Of a stretch of 61,028 nucleotides of DNA, positions 1 to 9,065 are shown in pieces. Source of the stretch: Candidatus Hydrogenedentota bacterium (GTDB lineage Bacteria > Hydrogenedentota > Hydrogenedentia > Hydrogenedentales > SLHB01). Each line of letters opens with the position of its first letter. Positions within the stretch are counted from its first letter, which is position 1. The DNA is taken from positions 1 to 61,028 of the forward strand of contig JAIBAQ010000015.1 of NCBI GenBank assembly GCA_019695095.1, in the 5' to 3' direction. A model generated the notes under the pieces. The model was not told the origin of the DNA, ran no database searches, and saw only the letters and a program-made list of their open reading frames with translations. The translations under genes were made by a program, and so were the position numbers.

Positions 1-27
1 GCTTCGTCAATGCCGTCTCCCCATGAA

Positions 28-64
28 ACAAACAAGCCGTCAGGCCAAAACCCAACGGCTTGTT
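28..64 (-). terminator. Rho-independent terminator of tRNA-Val
   Basis: Read on the minus strand, a ten-base inverted repeat (AACAAGCCGT paired with ACGGCTTGTT, 31-40 and 55-64) encloses a 14-base loop and is followed by a short T-rich run (TTTGTTTC). It lies about 15 bases downstream of the encoded CCA end of the tRNA, so it probably ends that transcript. The T-run is interrupted, so termination strength is uncertain. Confidence 0.55.
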
Positions 65-79
65 CTTAAACAACTTATA

Positions 80-156
80 TGGTGGGCGGTACTGGACTTG
101 AACCAGTGACCCCTTGCATGTCAAGCAAGTACTCTAACCACCTGAGCTAACCGCCC
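80..156 (-). tRNA. tRNA-Val (anticodon GAC)
   Basis: The minus strand folds as a full cloverleaf. The seven-base acceptor stem pairs GGGCGGT with ACCGCCC, followed by discriminator A and an encoded CCA. The anticodon arm is CTTGC-TTGACAT-GCAAG, giving anticodon GAC, which reads GUC valine codons. The T arm carries the GGTTCAAGTCC signature. A promoter and a terminator fit on either side, so it is probably transcribed on its own, downstream of the efflux operon on the same strand. Confidence 0.95.
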
Positions 157-169
157 TCGAAACAAAATG

Positions 170-199
170 AGTGTAGCAAACGATGCGAAAGCTTGTCAA
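170..199 (-). promoter_or_regulatory. Sigma-70-type promoter for tRNA-Val
   Basis: On the minus strand a perfect TTGACA (194-199) is separated by 18 bases from TACACT (170-175, four of six consensus bases). Transcription would start a few bases before the mature tRNA end at 156. The -35 hexamer contains the TGA stop codon of the upstream RND permease gene (196-198), so the box is embedded in the end of that reading frame. Confidence 0.7.
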
Positions 200-3100
200 A
201 GCGGCTGCGCCGGTTCACTCGCGGCAGGCGTCTCCCCACGCAGTGAAGTCATGAGGCCGCCAAAGAAATTGGAGAGCCAAACGCGAGCATCGTCCACCAG
301 CGTATACGTGATCGGCACAATAAACAGCGTTAGGAAAGTCGCGGAGGTCAATCCGCCGATCAGGGCCCGGCCAAGACTGGTGAACGACACCTCCGTCTCG
401 ACTCCTCCACCGCCCATCGCCAAGGGAACGCAACCAAGAATCGTCGTCAAAGCGGTCATCATTACCGGGCGGAACCGATCGTGACCCGCGCTAAGCACGG
501 CCTCCGCCCGTGGGACGCCCCGCGCCCGAAGTTGGTTGATATAGTCGACAAGCACAATCCCATTGTTGACGACCACGCCCACCATCAGAATCATACCGAT
601 CATCCCCACGATGTCGATCGGGGTATCGGTCAGGTACAGGAGCCACACGGTTCCAACTCCTGCGAGCGGCAAGGTGGAAAGTATTGAGATGGGCAGCAGG
701 TACGACTCGAACAACGCCCCCATCACCAGATAGACCAGTATTGCCGCCATGACCAACGAGGTCAGGAAACTGCTCATATTGGTTTCAAGGTTCATGAGTT
801 CGTCGCCAAACTCGATGCTGTACCCTTGAGGCAGTTGGAAACTCGCCAACAGCGCCTTCAGGCCGGTCATCGCGCGCCCCATGTCGGTGCCTCGGAGTTT
901 CGCGTTCAGAGTCACAACGTTCTTGCCGTTCACGCGGCTAATAGCCTTGGGACTCCTTTCTTTCACGAAGTCGACCACCCGGTTGATGGGAAGCTGCTCA
1001 CCGGTCTTGCCGAACAGGCTCACGTTCTCTAGATTGCTCTTGGACTTTCTGTCCTCTTCCTGAAACTGGGCCCACACCGGTATCTCCCGGCCTCCCTGTT
1101 TCAAGTACGAGAGGCGCACGCCACGCAAAGCGAAGTCAACGGTTTGCGCGATTGTCATAGGCGTAAGGCCATACACGTCTGCGAGCGTCGTGTTGACGTT
1201 CAACTGAATCTCGTGCTGCGTTATGCTGATGTCCGTATTGACTTCGGCCACTTGCGGGATATTGGATAGCATGAGAGACTTCAGATTCTCGGCGCATTTC
1301 TCTAGCACTTCGGAATCGCTGCCGCGCACCTGCAACGTAAACGATCGCGCAGCCGTTTCGTTGGCTTCGGCAACCGCATACCGAATCTCGCCACCCGGCA
1401 GCTTCTGGGGCAAACGCTGCCTAAGTATGTCCAACACTTGATCGGTCGTGTAGGGAAGGGTCTCGCCCGGCGCGAGGTCCTCTTGAGTGAGCAAATAGAC
1501 ATCGAAATCGCCGCCGCCGGACGAATAGCGCGAAAAAATGTTCTTGATACCCAATTCTTTGCGCATCGTATCAACCGCTTCGCGGATACTGTTGAATGTG
1601 GCTCGAGCTCCCTCAAGATTGAATCCCTGATCGAGGATAATCGAAACCTCTATGCGGCGGCTATCCACGGAAGGATCGCCCTGTCGATTCAATTTGTACA
1701 TAGGTATCAGCGTAATGAGCGAAACGGCAACCACAATCGACATCGTTGCAAGACGCCAGCGCTGGGTCCAAGCCAGAGTGGCTCCGTACGCATGCACAAT
1801 GGCACGTAATGGGTGCAAACGCGGAAGATGCATGTAGTTGGTGGATGTTCGCCGCGACGTAGTGTCTGCATCGCCACCGCTATCCACCGCATTCTTGCCT
1901 CGGAAAAGGCGCCGCCAGGCAGCCATCCGCCCGCCCCGGTGAAGATCCATCTTGCTGGCCGCAAGGGGAATCAACGTAAGCGCAATCAGCAGGCTCGCGA
2001 GAAGGGACACCGTGATCGGCCCAAAAAACTGCTTCATATATGTGGACATCTCGCCGGCGTCGAGATAAAACATCGGTATGCCTACCACGATCGTCGTCAG
2101 CGTGGAGGCCGTTATGGCCATGGCCACTTCCATCGTGCCAAGTTTTGCGCTCTCTGCCGGACTGTAGCCCAATTGCTGATGCCGGTAGATGTCCTCAATC
2201 ACCACAATTGCATTGTCAACCAACATACCGAGCGCGACGATAAACGAGATCATCGTAACAAGGTTCAACGTCATTCCTGAGAGGAACAGGTAGACCAACC
2301 CGAAAACAACGGAAGTCGGAATCGACAACGCCACAATGATCGTCGGGCGTATGCGCCACATAAAGAGAAAGAGAATTATCACGGCTAGCGCAGCGCCCAA
2401 TTCGCCGGATTGAACCAATCCATTCAGCGCGGCCACAATCGTGTCGGACTGATTGAAGAACGTGAACACCTGAGCACCCCCAAAATCGGGATCGTCCTTC
2501 AGCTTGTTCAGTTCCGCTTCCACCGCCTGGCATGTGCTGATGGTATTCGCTTCGGCTTCCTTCAGAATGACCAGCAACGTGCCCGGTTTGCCGTCAATGG
2601 AGTAATCGGATTCGCGTTCCCTCGCGCGATAACCTACGCGCGCTACGTCGCGCAGCCGCACGGCATTGGGACCAATCACCAATTCGCCCAATTCTTCAGG
2701 CGCGATGAACTCGCCCAGCGCTCGCACGATGTACTTGGAATCACCCTCGACCATGTTGCCAACGGTGAGATTCAGACTGCTTTGCCGCAGCGCGCTGACA
2801 ATTTCGAATAGACTCAACGAACGGCTGCCCAGGGCATCCTGGTCAAACTCGATCAAGACTTCCTTTTCGGGAGTCCCGTAGACCGTTACGTCCGCGACGC
2901 CCTCCAAACGCTGAAGCCGAGGCCTCAGCAGCGTTCGCACCCGATAGACAAGCTCCTCGTCATCCATGCCGCCGTATATGGAGAAGACCATGATCGGCAA
3001 CGTATTGGCATTGAAACGACGGATCGAGATTTGATCGATCTCCGATGGCAAGGTCAGCTTGAGACGCTCTATTCGGTCCCGCACTTCAGCCGTCGCCGCG

Positions 3101-3411
3101 GTCATATCGGCGTTCATTTCAAAAAGCAATTGCACCCGGCAACCATTCGAATCGCTCGTCGAACTGATCCGCTTCAGATGCGATACCGTGCGAAACTCTC
3201 CCTCCGCCGGGATCGCAACTTCCTTCTCCGCCTGCTCGGGCGAGGCACCGATGTAGGGAATCTGCACGAATATGAAGGGGAAATCGAGCGGAGGCAGGAA
3301 CTCGATCGGAGTGCGATAGCGCGCAATCACCCCGAGCCCCATGACCGTTATCGCCACAACCCATACCGTGATTGGGCGGCGCAACGCAATTTCCGGGAGC
3401 GTCAACCTCAT
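196..3411 (-). CDS. RND (HAE-1/AcrB-type) efflux permease
   Basis: This 1071-residue inner-membrane drug/proton antiporter subunit has the usual family length. An N-terminal transmembrane helix (about 13-30) is followed by the porter/docking region, then a helix bundle around residues 335-480 with the TM4 motif VDNAIVV near residue 400, and a second symmetrical half ending with helices near 900-1050. The first TM4 aspartate of AcrB is kept, but the second is Asn, and the TM10 lysine region reads VVNNGIVLVDY, a variant common in HAE-1 relatives. Its start overlaps the stop of the other permease gene by four bases (ATGA), which implies translational coupling and probably a heteromeric pump of the MdtB/MdtC kind. 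Substrate is unknown. No outer-membrane factor gene is visible in the window. Confidence 0.95.
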   Translation of the reverse strand: MRLTLPEIALRRPITVWVVAITVMGLGVIARYRTPIEFLPPLDFPFIFVQIPYIGASPEQAEKEVAIPAEGEFRTVSHLKRISSTSDSNGCRVQLLFEMNADMTAATAEVRDRIERLKLTLPSEIDQISIRRFNANTLPIMVFSIYGGMDDEELVYRVRTLLRPRLQRLEGVADVTVYGTPEKEVLIEFDQDALGSRSLSLFEIVSALRQSSLNLTVGNMVEGDSKYIVRALGEFIAPEELGELVIGPNAVRLRDVARVGYRARERESDYSIDGKPGTLLVILKEAEANTISTCQAVEAELNKLKDDPDFGGAQVFTFFNQSDTIVAALNGLVQSGELGAALAVIILFLFMWRIRPTIIVALSIPTSVVFGLVYLFLSGMTLNLVTMISFIVALGMLVDNAIVVIEDIYRHQQLGYSPAESAKLGTMEVAMAITASTLTTIVVGIPMFYLDAGEMSTYMKQFFGPITVSLLASLLIALTLIPLAASKMDLHRGGRMAAWRRLFRGKNAVDSGGDADTTSRRTSTNYMHLPRLHPLRAIVHAYGATLAWTQRWRLATMSIVVAVSLITLIPMYKLNRQGDPSVDSRRIEVSIILDQGFNLEGARATFNSIREAVDTMRKELGIKNIFSRYSSGGGDFDVYLLTQEDLAPGETLPYTTDQVLDILRQRLPQKLPGGEIRYAVAEANETAARSFTLQVRGSDSEVLEKCAENLKSLMLSNIPQVAEVNTDISITQHEIQLNVNTTLADVYGLTPMTIAQTVDFALRGVRLSYLKQGGREIPVWAQFQEEDRKSKSNLENVSLFGKTGEQLPINRVVDFVKERSPKAISRVNGKNVVTLNAKLRGTDMGRAMTGLKALLASFQLPQGYSIEFGDELMNLETNMSSFLTSLVMAAILVYLVMGALFESYLLPISILSTLPLAGVGTVWLLYLTDTPIDIVGMIGMILMVGVVVNNGIVLVDYINQLRARGVPRAEAVLSAGHDRFRPVMMTALTTILGCVPLAMGGGGVETEVSFTSLGRALIGGLTSATFLTLFIVPITYTLVDDARVWLSNFFGGLMTSLRGETPAASEPAQPL

Positions 3412-6400
3412 GCGATCGTGCTCCGCTTGCGGCTACCGAAGAGATAAAACACCATCGGGATAATTACCAGGGTAAGAATGGTTGAGCACGTCAGGCCCGC
3501 AATGATCGTGATCGCCATGGGCCTGCGAATTTCATCGCCCTCACCCGAAGCCATCGACATCGGCAACAGACCCAACACGGTGGTAAGCGTCGTCATGAGA
3601 ATTGGGCGCATGCGCACACGGCCAGCCTCTACGATGGCCTCGATCCGCTCCATGCCCCGGCTCATCAGTAGATTCGTATAGTCCACCAAGACGATGGCAT
3701 TGTTCACCACGATGCCCGCGAGACAGATTGCTCCGATGTACACCAGGATGCTCAAGTCCACATGCATGGCAACCAGCGTATAGATTACACCGATAGAACC
3801 AAGCGGAACGCTCACCATCACCAGGGCGGGATCGCGAATAGACTCAAACTGACATGCCATAACGGCGTAGACTAGAAACACTGCCAGCCACAGGGCAAAT
3901 TCAAGGCTCTGGAGAGAAACCTGAAGCTCTCGATTCTGACCACCCGCTATGATTTGATAATCCGACGGCATTGCCACTTTCTGAGTGCGTGCAATCACAT
4001 CGTCCATCACGGCTCCCAGATCCCGCCCTTCCACGTTACCGGTCACCACAGCGACTTGGCGCTGATCAATTCGCCGGATCTCACTTGGACCTGGCTGAAC
4101 TTGGATGCTAGCCACCGCCTCGAGCGGAATAGGAGGCAGACCTTCGTTCACGGCCAGCTTGCGAAGGTCATCGACACTGTTCAGCAAGTTCTGATCCGCC
4201 TGAACACGAACTTTGATCTTTTCACCACGCCGGCTGAACTCCGTGGGCAAATCGCCCTGCAACTCTGCGCGAAGCCGCATTGCAACGGTCTCTGGCGTGA
4301 TTCCCTTCGCCGCGAGCAAATCCCGGTCCATTTGAATGATGATCTCGGGGTACCCTTCGCGCATATTCAACTCAAGGTCCTTAATACCCGCAACATCCCG
4401 AATCGAATTGACGACTTCGTCTCCGATACGTTTCAATTCCCGATAGTCGTCTCCGCGAATCTGCAACTCAACGGCCGTCTTAAAGCTGAAAAGCGACGGC
4501 AAAGTGAATACGGCCTTGTCAGACGCGAGCAGGCGAGCATTGACCTGGGAACGCAAGCGCTCGGTAATCTCATCCTGCCGCGCAACGTCCTCCTTCGGGT
4601 TCTTCAACGTCAACGAAAACTCCGCGACATTTTCCCCTCTGTCGGCCGAAGTACTTGTATCTTCCTGCCCGATTTCAACGGAAACCGACCCTATCTCCGG
4701 AATCGCCATAGCGAGTTGCTCAATTTCGTTTGCGCGCCTCGCTGTTTCCTCCAAACGTGTTCCCGCGGGAGTGATTAACTGAATACCAAACTCGCCCTGC
4801 TTCATAGGCGGAATCAGTTCGCGACCCATGGTGGGCACTAAAGAAGCCGAATGCACTGCTAATATGGCGACGATAGCCAGCACGGCCGGACTGAATCGTA
4901 ATGCGCGCCGCATGAAGACGGTGTAGGACCCGCGCATCAAATCGAATCCGCGATTGAAGAGCTCCAGCGGAATCCAGAACACAAAATGGAACACCTTGCC
5001 AACGAGCCACGACGTACCGACAACGATGATTGATACGAACAGCAGAAGCGTGGAAAAAAACTGCTGAGCAAAACCGAGCAGACACTGAATCACAAACAGC
5101 AGTGTCACCAGAATGAGCGGTACAATCGCAACCACCATCCTGACCGCCACGCCAATGCCTCCACCTGAACCAAATACCCACGTAGCGAGCGGTCCGTAGT
5201 TGTCCTTGGCCTGCTGCAACAGCCATTCGGCTACCCCGAGCGCAGAGTAGGGCACCATCATGATCAAAGCGGACAAGCCGCTCTGCCCGGTTTCGGCACA
5301 AGTCCGCCTGTACGCGTTCGTCACCCAGATGACGTTATTCTCACGCAAAAGCGTGGGCTTGGATCTTGATGCAATCATGGGTGTCAAATACAGCGCGACG
5401 AAGAGTGAAGCCATGAGCGAATAGGTTACAACCAGGGCATGGTCCTGAAAGAGCTGGCCGGCTACTCCTTGCACGAAAGCAATGGGCAGGAATACCGCCA
5501 CGCTCGTCAAGGTCGAAGCCGTGACGGCGCCCGCAACTTCCCGCGCGCCGCGGTCAGCCGCATCCACGACTCCATCCCCTTCTTCTCCACACCGGAATAT
5601 GCTCTCGAGCACAACGATAGAGTTGTCGACGAGCATGCCGACGCCCATCGCCAAACCACCCAACGACATGATGTTCAGGGTCATGTTCTGAACAAACATG
5701 GGGATGAAGGTTGCCACCACGGACAAAGGTATCGACAACCCAATAATCATCGTCGATTTGAGTTCGCGCAGAAAGAAGTACAGCACGATGATCGCCAGGA
5801 AACCGCCAGATACCGCGCTGCTCTGCACTTCACGGATTGCAGAAATAATGAAACGAGACTGATCGCTGATGGCATGCGCCGTGACTTCTTTCGGGAGCTT
5901 CTCAAGAAGCGTGCGCTTCTGCCTCATCTGCTGCGCAAACTGAATCGCTGCCAGTTCCGGCGGCAAATTAGAATCCGAAGGCGGCTTGTTCATCCACTCG
6001 GTGATCCTCTCGAGCATGTTCTTCTCGCGAGGAAAACCGAACAAGTCCTTCACCGTGTTGCACACGCGAACCGTGTTTGCATCGCCCCACTTGTAGATCT
6101 GAAGCTCGACCGCCTCGACGCCGTTGATTCGCACCACAGACTTCTGTTCGGTCTTGCCGATCGTAACATTGCCGATCTCTTTCAGCCGAATCTGTTTGCC
6201 CGTGGGAGTACTGAGGATACTACTCTCTATGTCCTGAAGGCTTTCCCACTCGTTGCGGGTGCGCACAAGGTATTCAGTCTTGCCTTCGCGCAGGCTGCCT
6301 CCGGAAAGATTGATGTTCTGCTGGCGCAATTGCTCCGCCACAAGTTCGACCGAAAGCCCCAGACTCTTCAGCCGATCGGCATCGATTTCTACTTTAACTT

Positions 6401-7016
6401 CTTCTTCTCGCCCGCCTTTCACGGAGACTTGTGCAATACCCGATTCCGCTTCGAGGTCTCCTTTGACATACCGCTCCGCCGCTTCGCGGATTTCGGTCAA
6501 CTGCCGCTCATTCTCGATCGCACGTTGCTTCGGATCCTGGATTCCGCTCAGATCGCGCCCAACCAAACCAACACGAAACACGGGGTCGAGCGTCGGATCA
6601 TACCGAAGAATAACGGGCTTCTCAGTGACTTCCCTCGGCGGATCGAACAAATCCAACCGGTCACGGACGTCCTGTTGCGCCAGGTTCATATCCGTGCCCC
6701 AGTTGAACTCCATCACGATTTCGGAAAGCCCAGGCGACGAAACGCTGCTCACCTCCACGAGTCCGCTGACAATGCTCAACGTTTCTTCAAGCGGCCGTGT
6801 GACGAGTTTCTCGATATCTTCGGGGGCCGCGCCTTCGTATTCCGTCCGTACCGTTAAAGTCGGATACGAAATATCCGGCATGAGGTTGATGGGAAGGTCC
6901 TGGAACGACTTCCAGCCGAATACAAGCGTGCTCACGAAAATCATCGCCATCGTAACGGGGCGGCGAATGGGCAAGCTGTAGTGTTTTGCTTCAGGAACGA
7001 CGCTCGGGTCAGACAT
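3408..7016 (-). CDS. RND efflux permease with extra hydrophobic insert
   Basis: This is the second AcrB-family permease of the operon, 1202 residues against about 1040 for typical members. The family hallmarks are present: first helix near residues 17-35, porter domains, the TM4 motif VDNSIVVLESIF in the first bundle, and the TM10 motif VVNNAIVLVDY in the second. The extra length sits between the two halves, roughly residues 570-720, where AcrB has only a cytoplasmic amphipathic helix. Here there are several long hydrophobic stretches, for example one around VAIVPLILVTLLFVIQCLL. It follows the adaptor gene after 169 bases in which I see nothing else. Its start has only a weak upstream GGGA. 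It probably pairs with the 196-3411 product. Confidence 0.93.
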   Translation of the reverse strand: MSDPSVVPEAKHYSLPIRRPVTMAMIFVSTLVFGWKSFQDLPINLMPDISYPTLTVRTEYEGAAPEDIEKLVTRPLEETLSIVSGLVEVSSVSSPGLSEIVMEFNWGTDMNLAQQDVRDRLDLFDPPREVTEKPVILRYDPTLDPVFRVGLVGRDLSGIQDPKQRAIENERQLTEIREAAERYVKGDLEAESGIAQVSVKGGREEEVKVEIDADRLKSLGLSVELVAEQLRQQNINLSGGSLREGKTEYLVRTRNEWESLQDIESSILSTPTGKQIRLKEIGNVTIGKTEQKSVVRINGVEAVELQIYKWGDANTVRVCNTVKDLFGFPREKNMLERITEWMNKPPSDSNLPPELAAIQFAQQMRQKRTLLEKLPKEVTAHAISDQSRFIISAIREVQSSAVSGGFLAIIVLYFFLRELKSTMIIGLSIPLSVVATFIPMFVQNMTLNIMSLGGLAMGVGMLVDNSIVVLESIFRCGEEGDGVVDAADRGAREVAGAVTASTLTSVAVFLPIAFVQGVAGQLFQDHALVVTYSLMASLFVALYLTPMIASRSKPTLLRENNVIWVTNAYRRTCAETGQSGLSALIMMVPYSALGVAEWLLQQAKDNYGPLATWVFGSGGGIGVAVRMVVAIVPLILVTLLFVIQCLLGFAQQFFSTLLLFVSIIVVGTSWLVGKVFHFVFWIPLELFNRGFDLMRGSYTVFMRRALRFSPAVLAIVAILAVHSASLVPTMGRELIPPMKQGEFGIQLITPAGTRLEETARRANEIEQLAMAIPEIGSVSVEIGQEDTSTSADRGENVAEFSLTLKNPKEDVARQDEITERLRSQVNARLLASDKAVFTLPSLFSFKTAVELQIRGDDYRELKRIGDEVVNSIRDVAGIKDLELNMREGYPEIIIQMDRDLLAAKGITPETVAMRLRAELQGDLPTEFSRRGEKIKVRVQADQNLLNSVDDLRKLAVNEGLPPIPLEAVASIQVQPGPSEIRRIDQRQVAVVTGNVEGRDLGAVMDDVIARTQKVAMPSDYQIIAGGQNRELQVSLQSLEFALWLAVFLVYAVMACQFESIRDPALVMVSVPLGSIGVIYTLVAMHVDLSILVYIGAICLAGIVVNNAIVLVDYTNLLMSRGMERIEAIVEAGRVRMRPILMTTLTTVLGLLPMSMASGEGDEIRRPMAITIIAGLTCSTILTLVIIPMVFYLFGSRKRSTIA

Positions 7017-7185
7017 TCACATGCATCCCATTGTCGATTGGTTCTCAGACTTCCGCAATCGTTATTCGCACACGAACAAGGAGTGGCATCGCAAGTAGGC
7101 GGGAAAGGCGAGATTCATTCGTGCAAGACTTCAGCAGTCACGGTCCTCGGCTGCTTCGGCGCCATCTCCCCCGCGGTCTCAACAA

Positions 7186-8436
7186 CTACTCGGCGCCGGC
7201 GTCCTTCTTCTCTTTCTCGGTCTTTCGCTCGGCCTCGGCTTCCTTGAGCGCCTCATCCGCGCTCAGCCCTGCTTTGGCCATCAACTCTCCATCCATCGTC
7301 GTGACTTTGACCTCGGAACCGGACTTGAGCGTCTGCTGGCCCAGTGTGACGATCATGGAATCGTCCTTCACGCCCGAAACGACTTCGATGAGATCCTTGT
7401 CTTCCAGCCCGGTTTCGATTTCCACTCGATTCGCCAGAAGCACGGGCTCGCCCTGAGCCGCCGCGGCGGCGGAAGCATCCTCTGCTTTCTTCTCAACGAT
7501 AAACAGATACTTGCGCGCATTCTCTTCAACGACGGCGTCTTTGGGGACGCGCAACACGTTGGGACGCGTCTCCAAAACCAGCTGCACGCGCGCAAACGCG
7601 GCATCACGCAGTTTCGCCATCGTCGCCGAATCAAAGTCAAGGGTGACCTTCACGGTACCCGTCTCGGCTTCAACGCTCGGGTTAATGCGACGCACCTTCG
7701 CTTCAAACTCTTGGTCGCCCGCGGCATCCACCTCTACGCGCGCAACCTGCCCAACTTTAATGCGGCCCACATCCTTCTCAGGCGGCTGAATGGTCAGCAT
7801 GTAGGAATTCGGATCCACCACTTCAAATGCCGGAGACCCTGACGAAACCAATTGACCGCGCTGTACAAGCTTCTTTGTAATGATTCCATTGATGGGCGAC
7901 CGGATCGTCGTGTCGTCCAACTGCACCTGCAACTGGTTCACGCTTGCCAACTGCTGCTCATACGCATAACGCGCATTGTCGAATTCAACCGGAGCCGACA
8001 GCCCTTCGCTTACAAGTTGCTTCGAACGATCGTAATCACTCTTCAATTTCTGCAACTGCGCCTTGGCAGAACGCATCTGAGCGCTCAGTTCCGCTTTATC
8101 CAGTTCGGCCAACACGTCTCCCGCGCTAACCTTATCCCCCTCTTCAACGTTGACGCTAAGGCACTTGCCTACGCCTTCCGAGGTGACCTGGACACGCTTT
8201 TCGGCCTCTACGCGTGACGTCGTGTCGAAATACTGCGCCATGTCGCCTCGCGTCGGCGCGGACACCTCGACGGGAATAGCGACTTTGTTCTCCGAAGTCT
8301 CGGTCTTAGCCGCGGCCGTGCTCGACTCGGTATTGCCTGAACACCCCACAACTACAAATGCTGCCAGGACCACTCCAAGCACACTCAACGCTTGGAAAGG
8401 TCTCAGACAACTCAAATCCACCATAACGCGTTTCAT
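7186..8436 (-). CDS. RND efflux periplasmic adaptor lipoprotein (membrane fusion protein)
   Basis: This 416-residue HlyD/AcrA-type adaptor would bridge the two RND permeases to an outer-membrane channel. A hydrophobic signal ends in a lipobox (VVVGC, Cys32), so it is probably lipid-anchored. The two halves of the barrel-sandwich domain are visible (around VNVEEGDKVSAGDVLAELD and SPINGIITKKLVQRGQLVSS), separated by a coiled coil at about residues 115-165. A beta-barrel domain and a membrane-proximal domain follow, and the C-terminus is a highly charged Glu/Lys tail. A strong Shine-Dalgarno (AAGGAG, five bases from the ATG) fixes the start. It is first in the adaptor-permease-permease operon. 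Confidence 0.93.
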   Translation of the reverse strand: MKRVMVDLSCLRPFQALSVLGVVLAAFVVVGCSGNTESSTAAAKTETSENKVAIPVEVSAPTRGDMAQYFDTTSRVEAEKRVQVTSEGVGKCLSVNVEEGDKVSAGDVLAELDKAELSAQMRSAKAQLQKLKSDYDRSKQLVSEGLSAPVEFDNARYAYEQQLASVNQLQVQLDDTTIRSPINGIITKKLVQRGQLVSSGSPAFEVVDPNSYMLTIQPPEKDVGRIKVGQVARVEVDAAGDQEFEAKVRRINPSVEAETGTVKVTLDFDSATMAKLRDAAFARVQLVLETRPNVLRVPKDAVVEENARKYLFIVEKKAEDASAAAAAQGEPVLLANRVEIETGLEDKDLIEVVSGVKDDSMIVTLGQQTLKSGSEVKVTTMDGELMAKAGLSADEALKEAEAERKTEKEKKDAGAE

Positions 8437-8756
8437 ATCAGCTCCTTACGCGAAAAAGCAGCAAGAGAATACACTACTTCTCAATGCCTTAGACTCTGTT
8501 CAGCTTGCGCAGGTTTCCACAAAAAAACAGTCCGCGAAAAAAATGGGCAATTACCCCGAATTCCGACTCGCAGCCAGCACCCCTGCCTCCTGGAGAAAGA
8601 GTACGCGCACAATAACGTTTCATCACAACCGAAGCCGCGCCCTGCCCCTCTCAAAAGGCCAATTGTACACAATACCCGATTTTCACGAAAAAGTCACATT
8701 GCGCCAACCCCTGCAACCTTGCGGCTCTGCTGCGCCGTGCTCGCTGGTGTGTACCC
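8437..8756. other. Leader region of the efflux operon
   Basis: These 320 bases hold the ribosome-binding site of the adaptor gene (AAGGAG on the minus strand, just upstream of 8436) and several A/T tracts. I could not find a convincing -35/-10 pair and see no coding sequence or repressor gene here. Confidence 0.4.
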
Positions 8757-9065
8757 TCATTCGTCCTTGCTGTCCTTGCTGTCCTTGATGTCCTTGCTGT
8801 CCGTGCTAGTCCGTGTCGGTCCGTGTCGGTCCGTATCGGTCCGTGCAAAGCGCGAAGCGAAGCCGGCGACCAGATTGACCACGCCCCCAAAGAGTCGAAT
8901 ACCAAGTAGAAACGCGGCATTTCGCCGGAAGTACTGATGATGGTAGACGAGCGCGATGAACTCATGAAGGAGGTATACGCCCTGGGCGTCAAACGAAACG
9001 CGACCTACACGGGACCGCCGAGCCAGGCGCTCCCATCTACATACCCGAAACGGACTCCCGTGTCC
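8757..9065 (-). pseudogene. C-terminal relic of a membrane-type protein with repeat-derived tail
   Basis: A minus-strand frame of 102 codons is open from a TGA at 9066-9068 to a TGA at 8757-8759 but has no ATG, GTG or TTG start. The middle part reads like genuine protein: an aromatic stretch (HEFIALVYHHQYFRRN), then a hydrophobic helix (FGGVVNLVAGFASRF). The last 28 codons are translated tandem repeat and give a Thr/Asp/Ser/Lys tail ending in KDSKDSKDE. Coding-like text continues upstream in other frames (for example VRFGYVDGSAWLGGPV around 9010-9060), which suggests frameshift decay. I cannot name the family. A chance open frame remains possible. Confidence 0.35.
8763..8846. repeat. Tandem 9-mer and 10-mer array
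   Basis: Four to five copies of GTCCTTGCT (one variant GTCCTTGAT) pass through GTCCGTGCTA into three to four copies of GGTCCGTGTC (one GGTCCGTATC). The two unit lengths sit directly next to each other and share the GTCC core. There are no spacers, so it is not a CRISPR array. Confidence 0.85.

Noticed and set aside
80-199. tRNA-Val as an integration site of a mobile element
   Set aside because: No integrase, no repeated tRNA 3' end elsewhere in the window, and ordinary genes on the sequenced side.
5439-6857. A 472-codon open frame antisense to the larger RND permease
   Set aside because: It lies wholly within a clear RND gene, its translation is rich in Arg/His without motifs, and it has no ribosome-binding site; it is a GC-driven shadow.
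8763-8846. Tandem array considered as a CRISPR
   Set aside because: Units are 9-10 bases, contiguous and without unique spacers.
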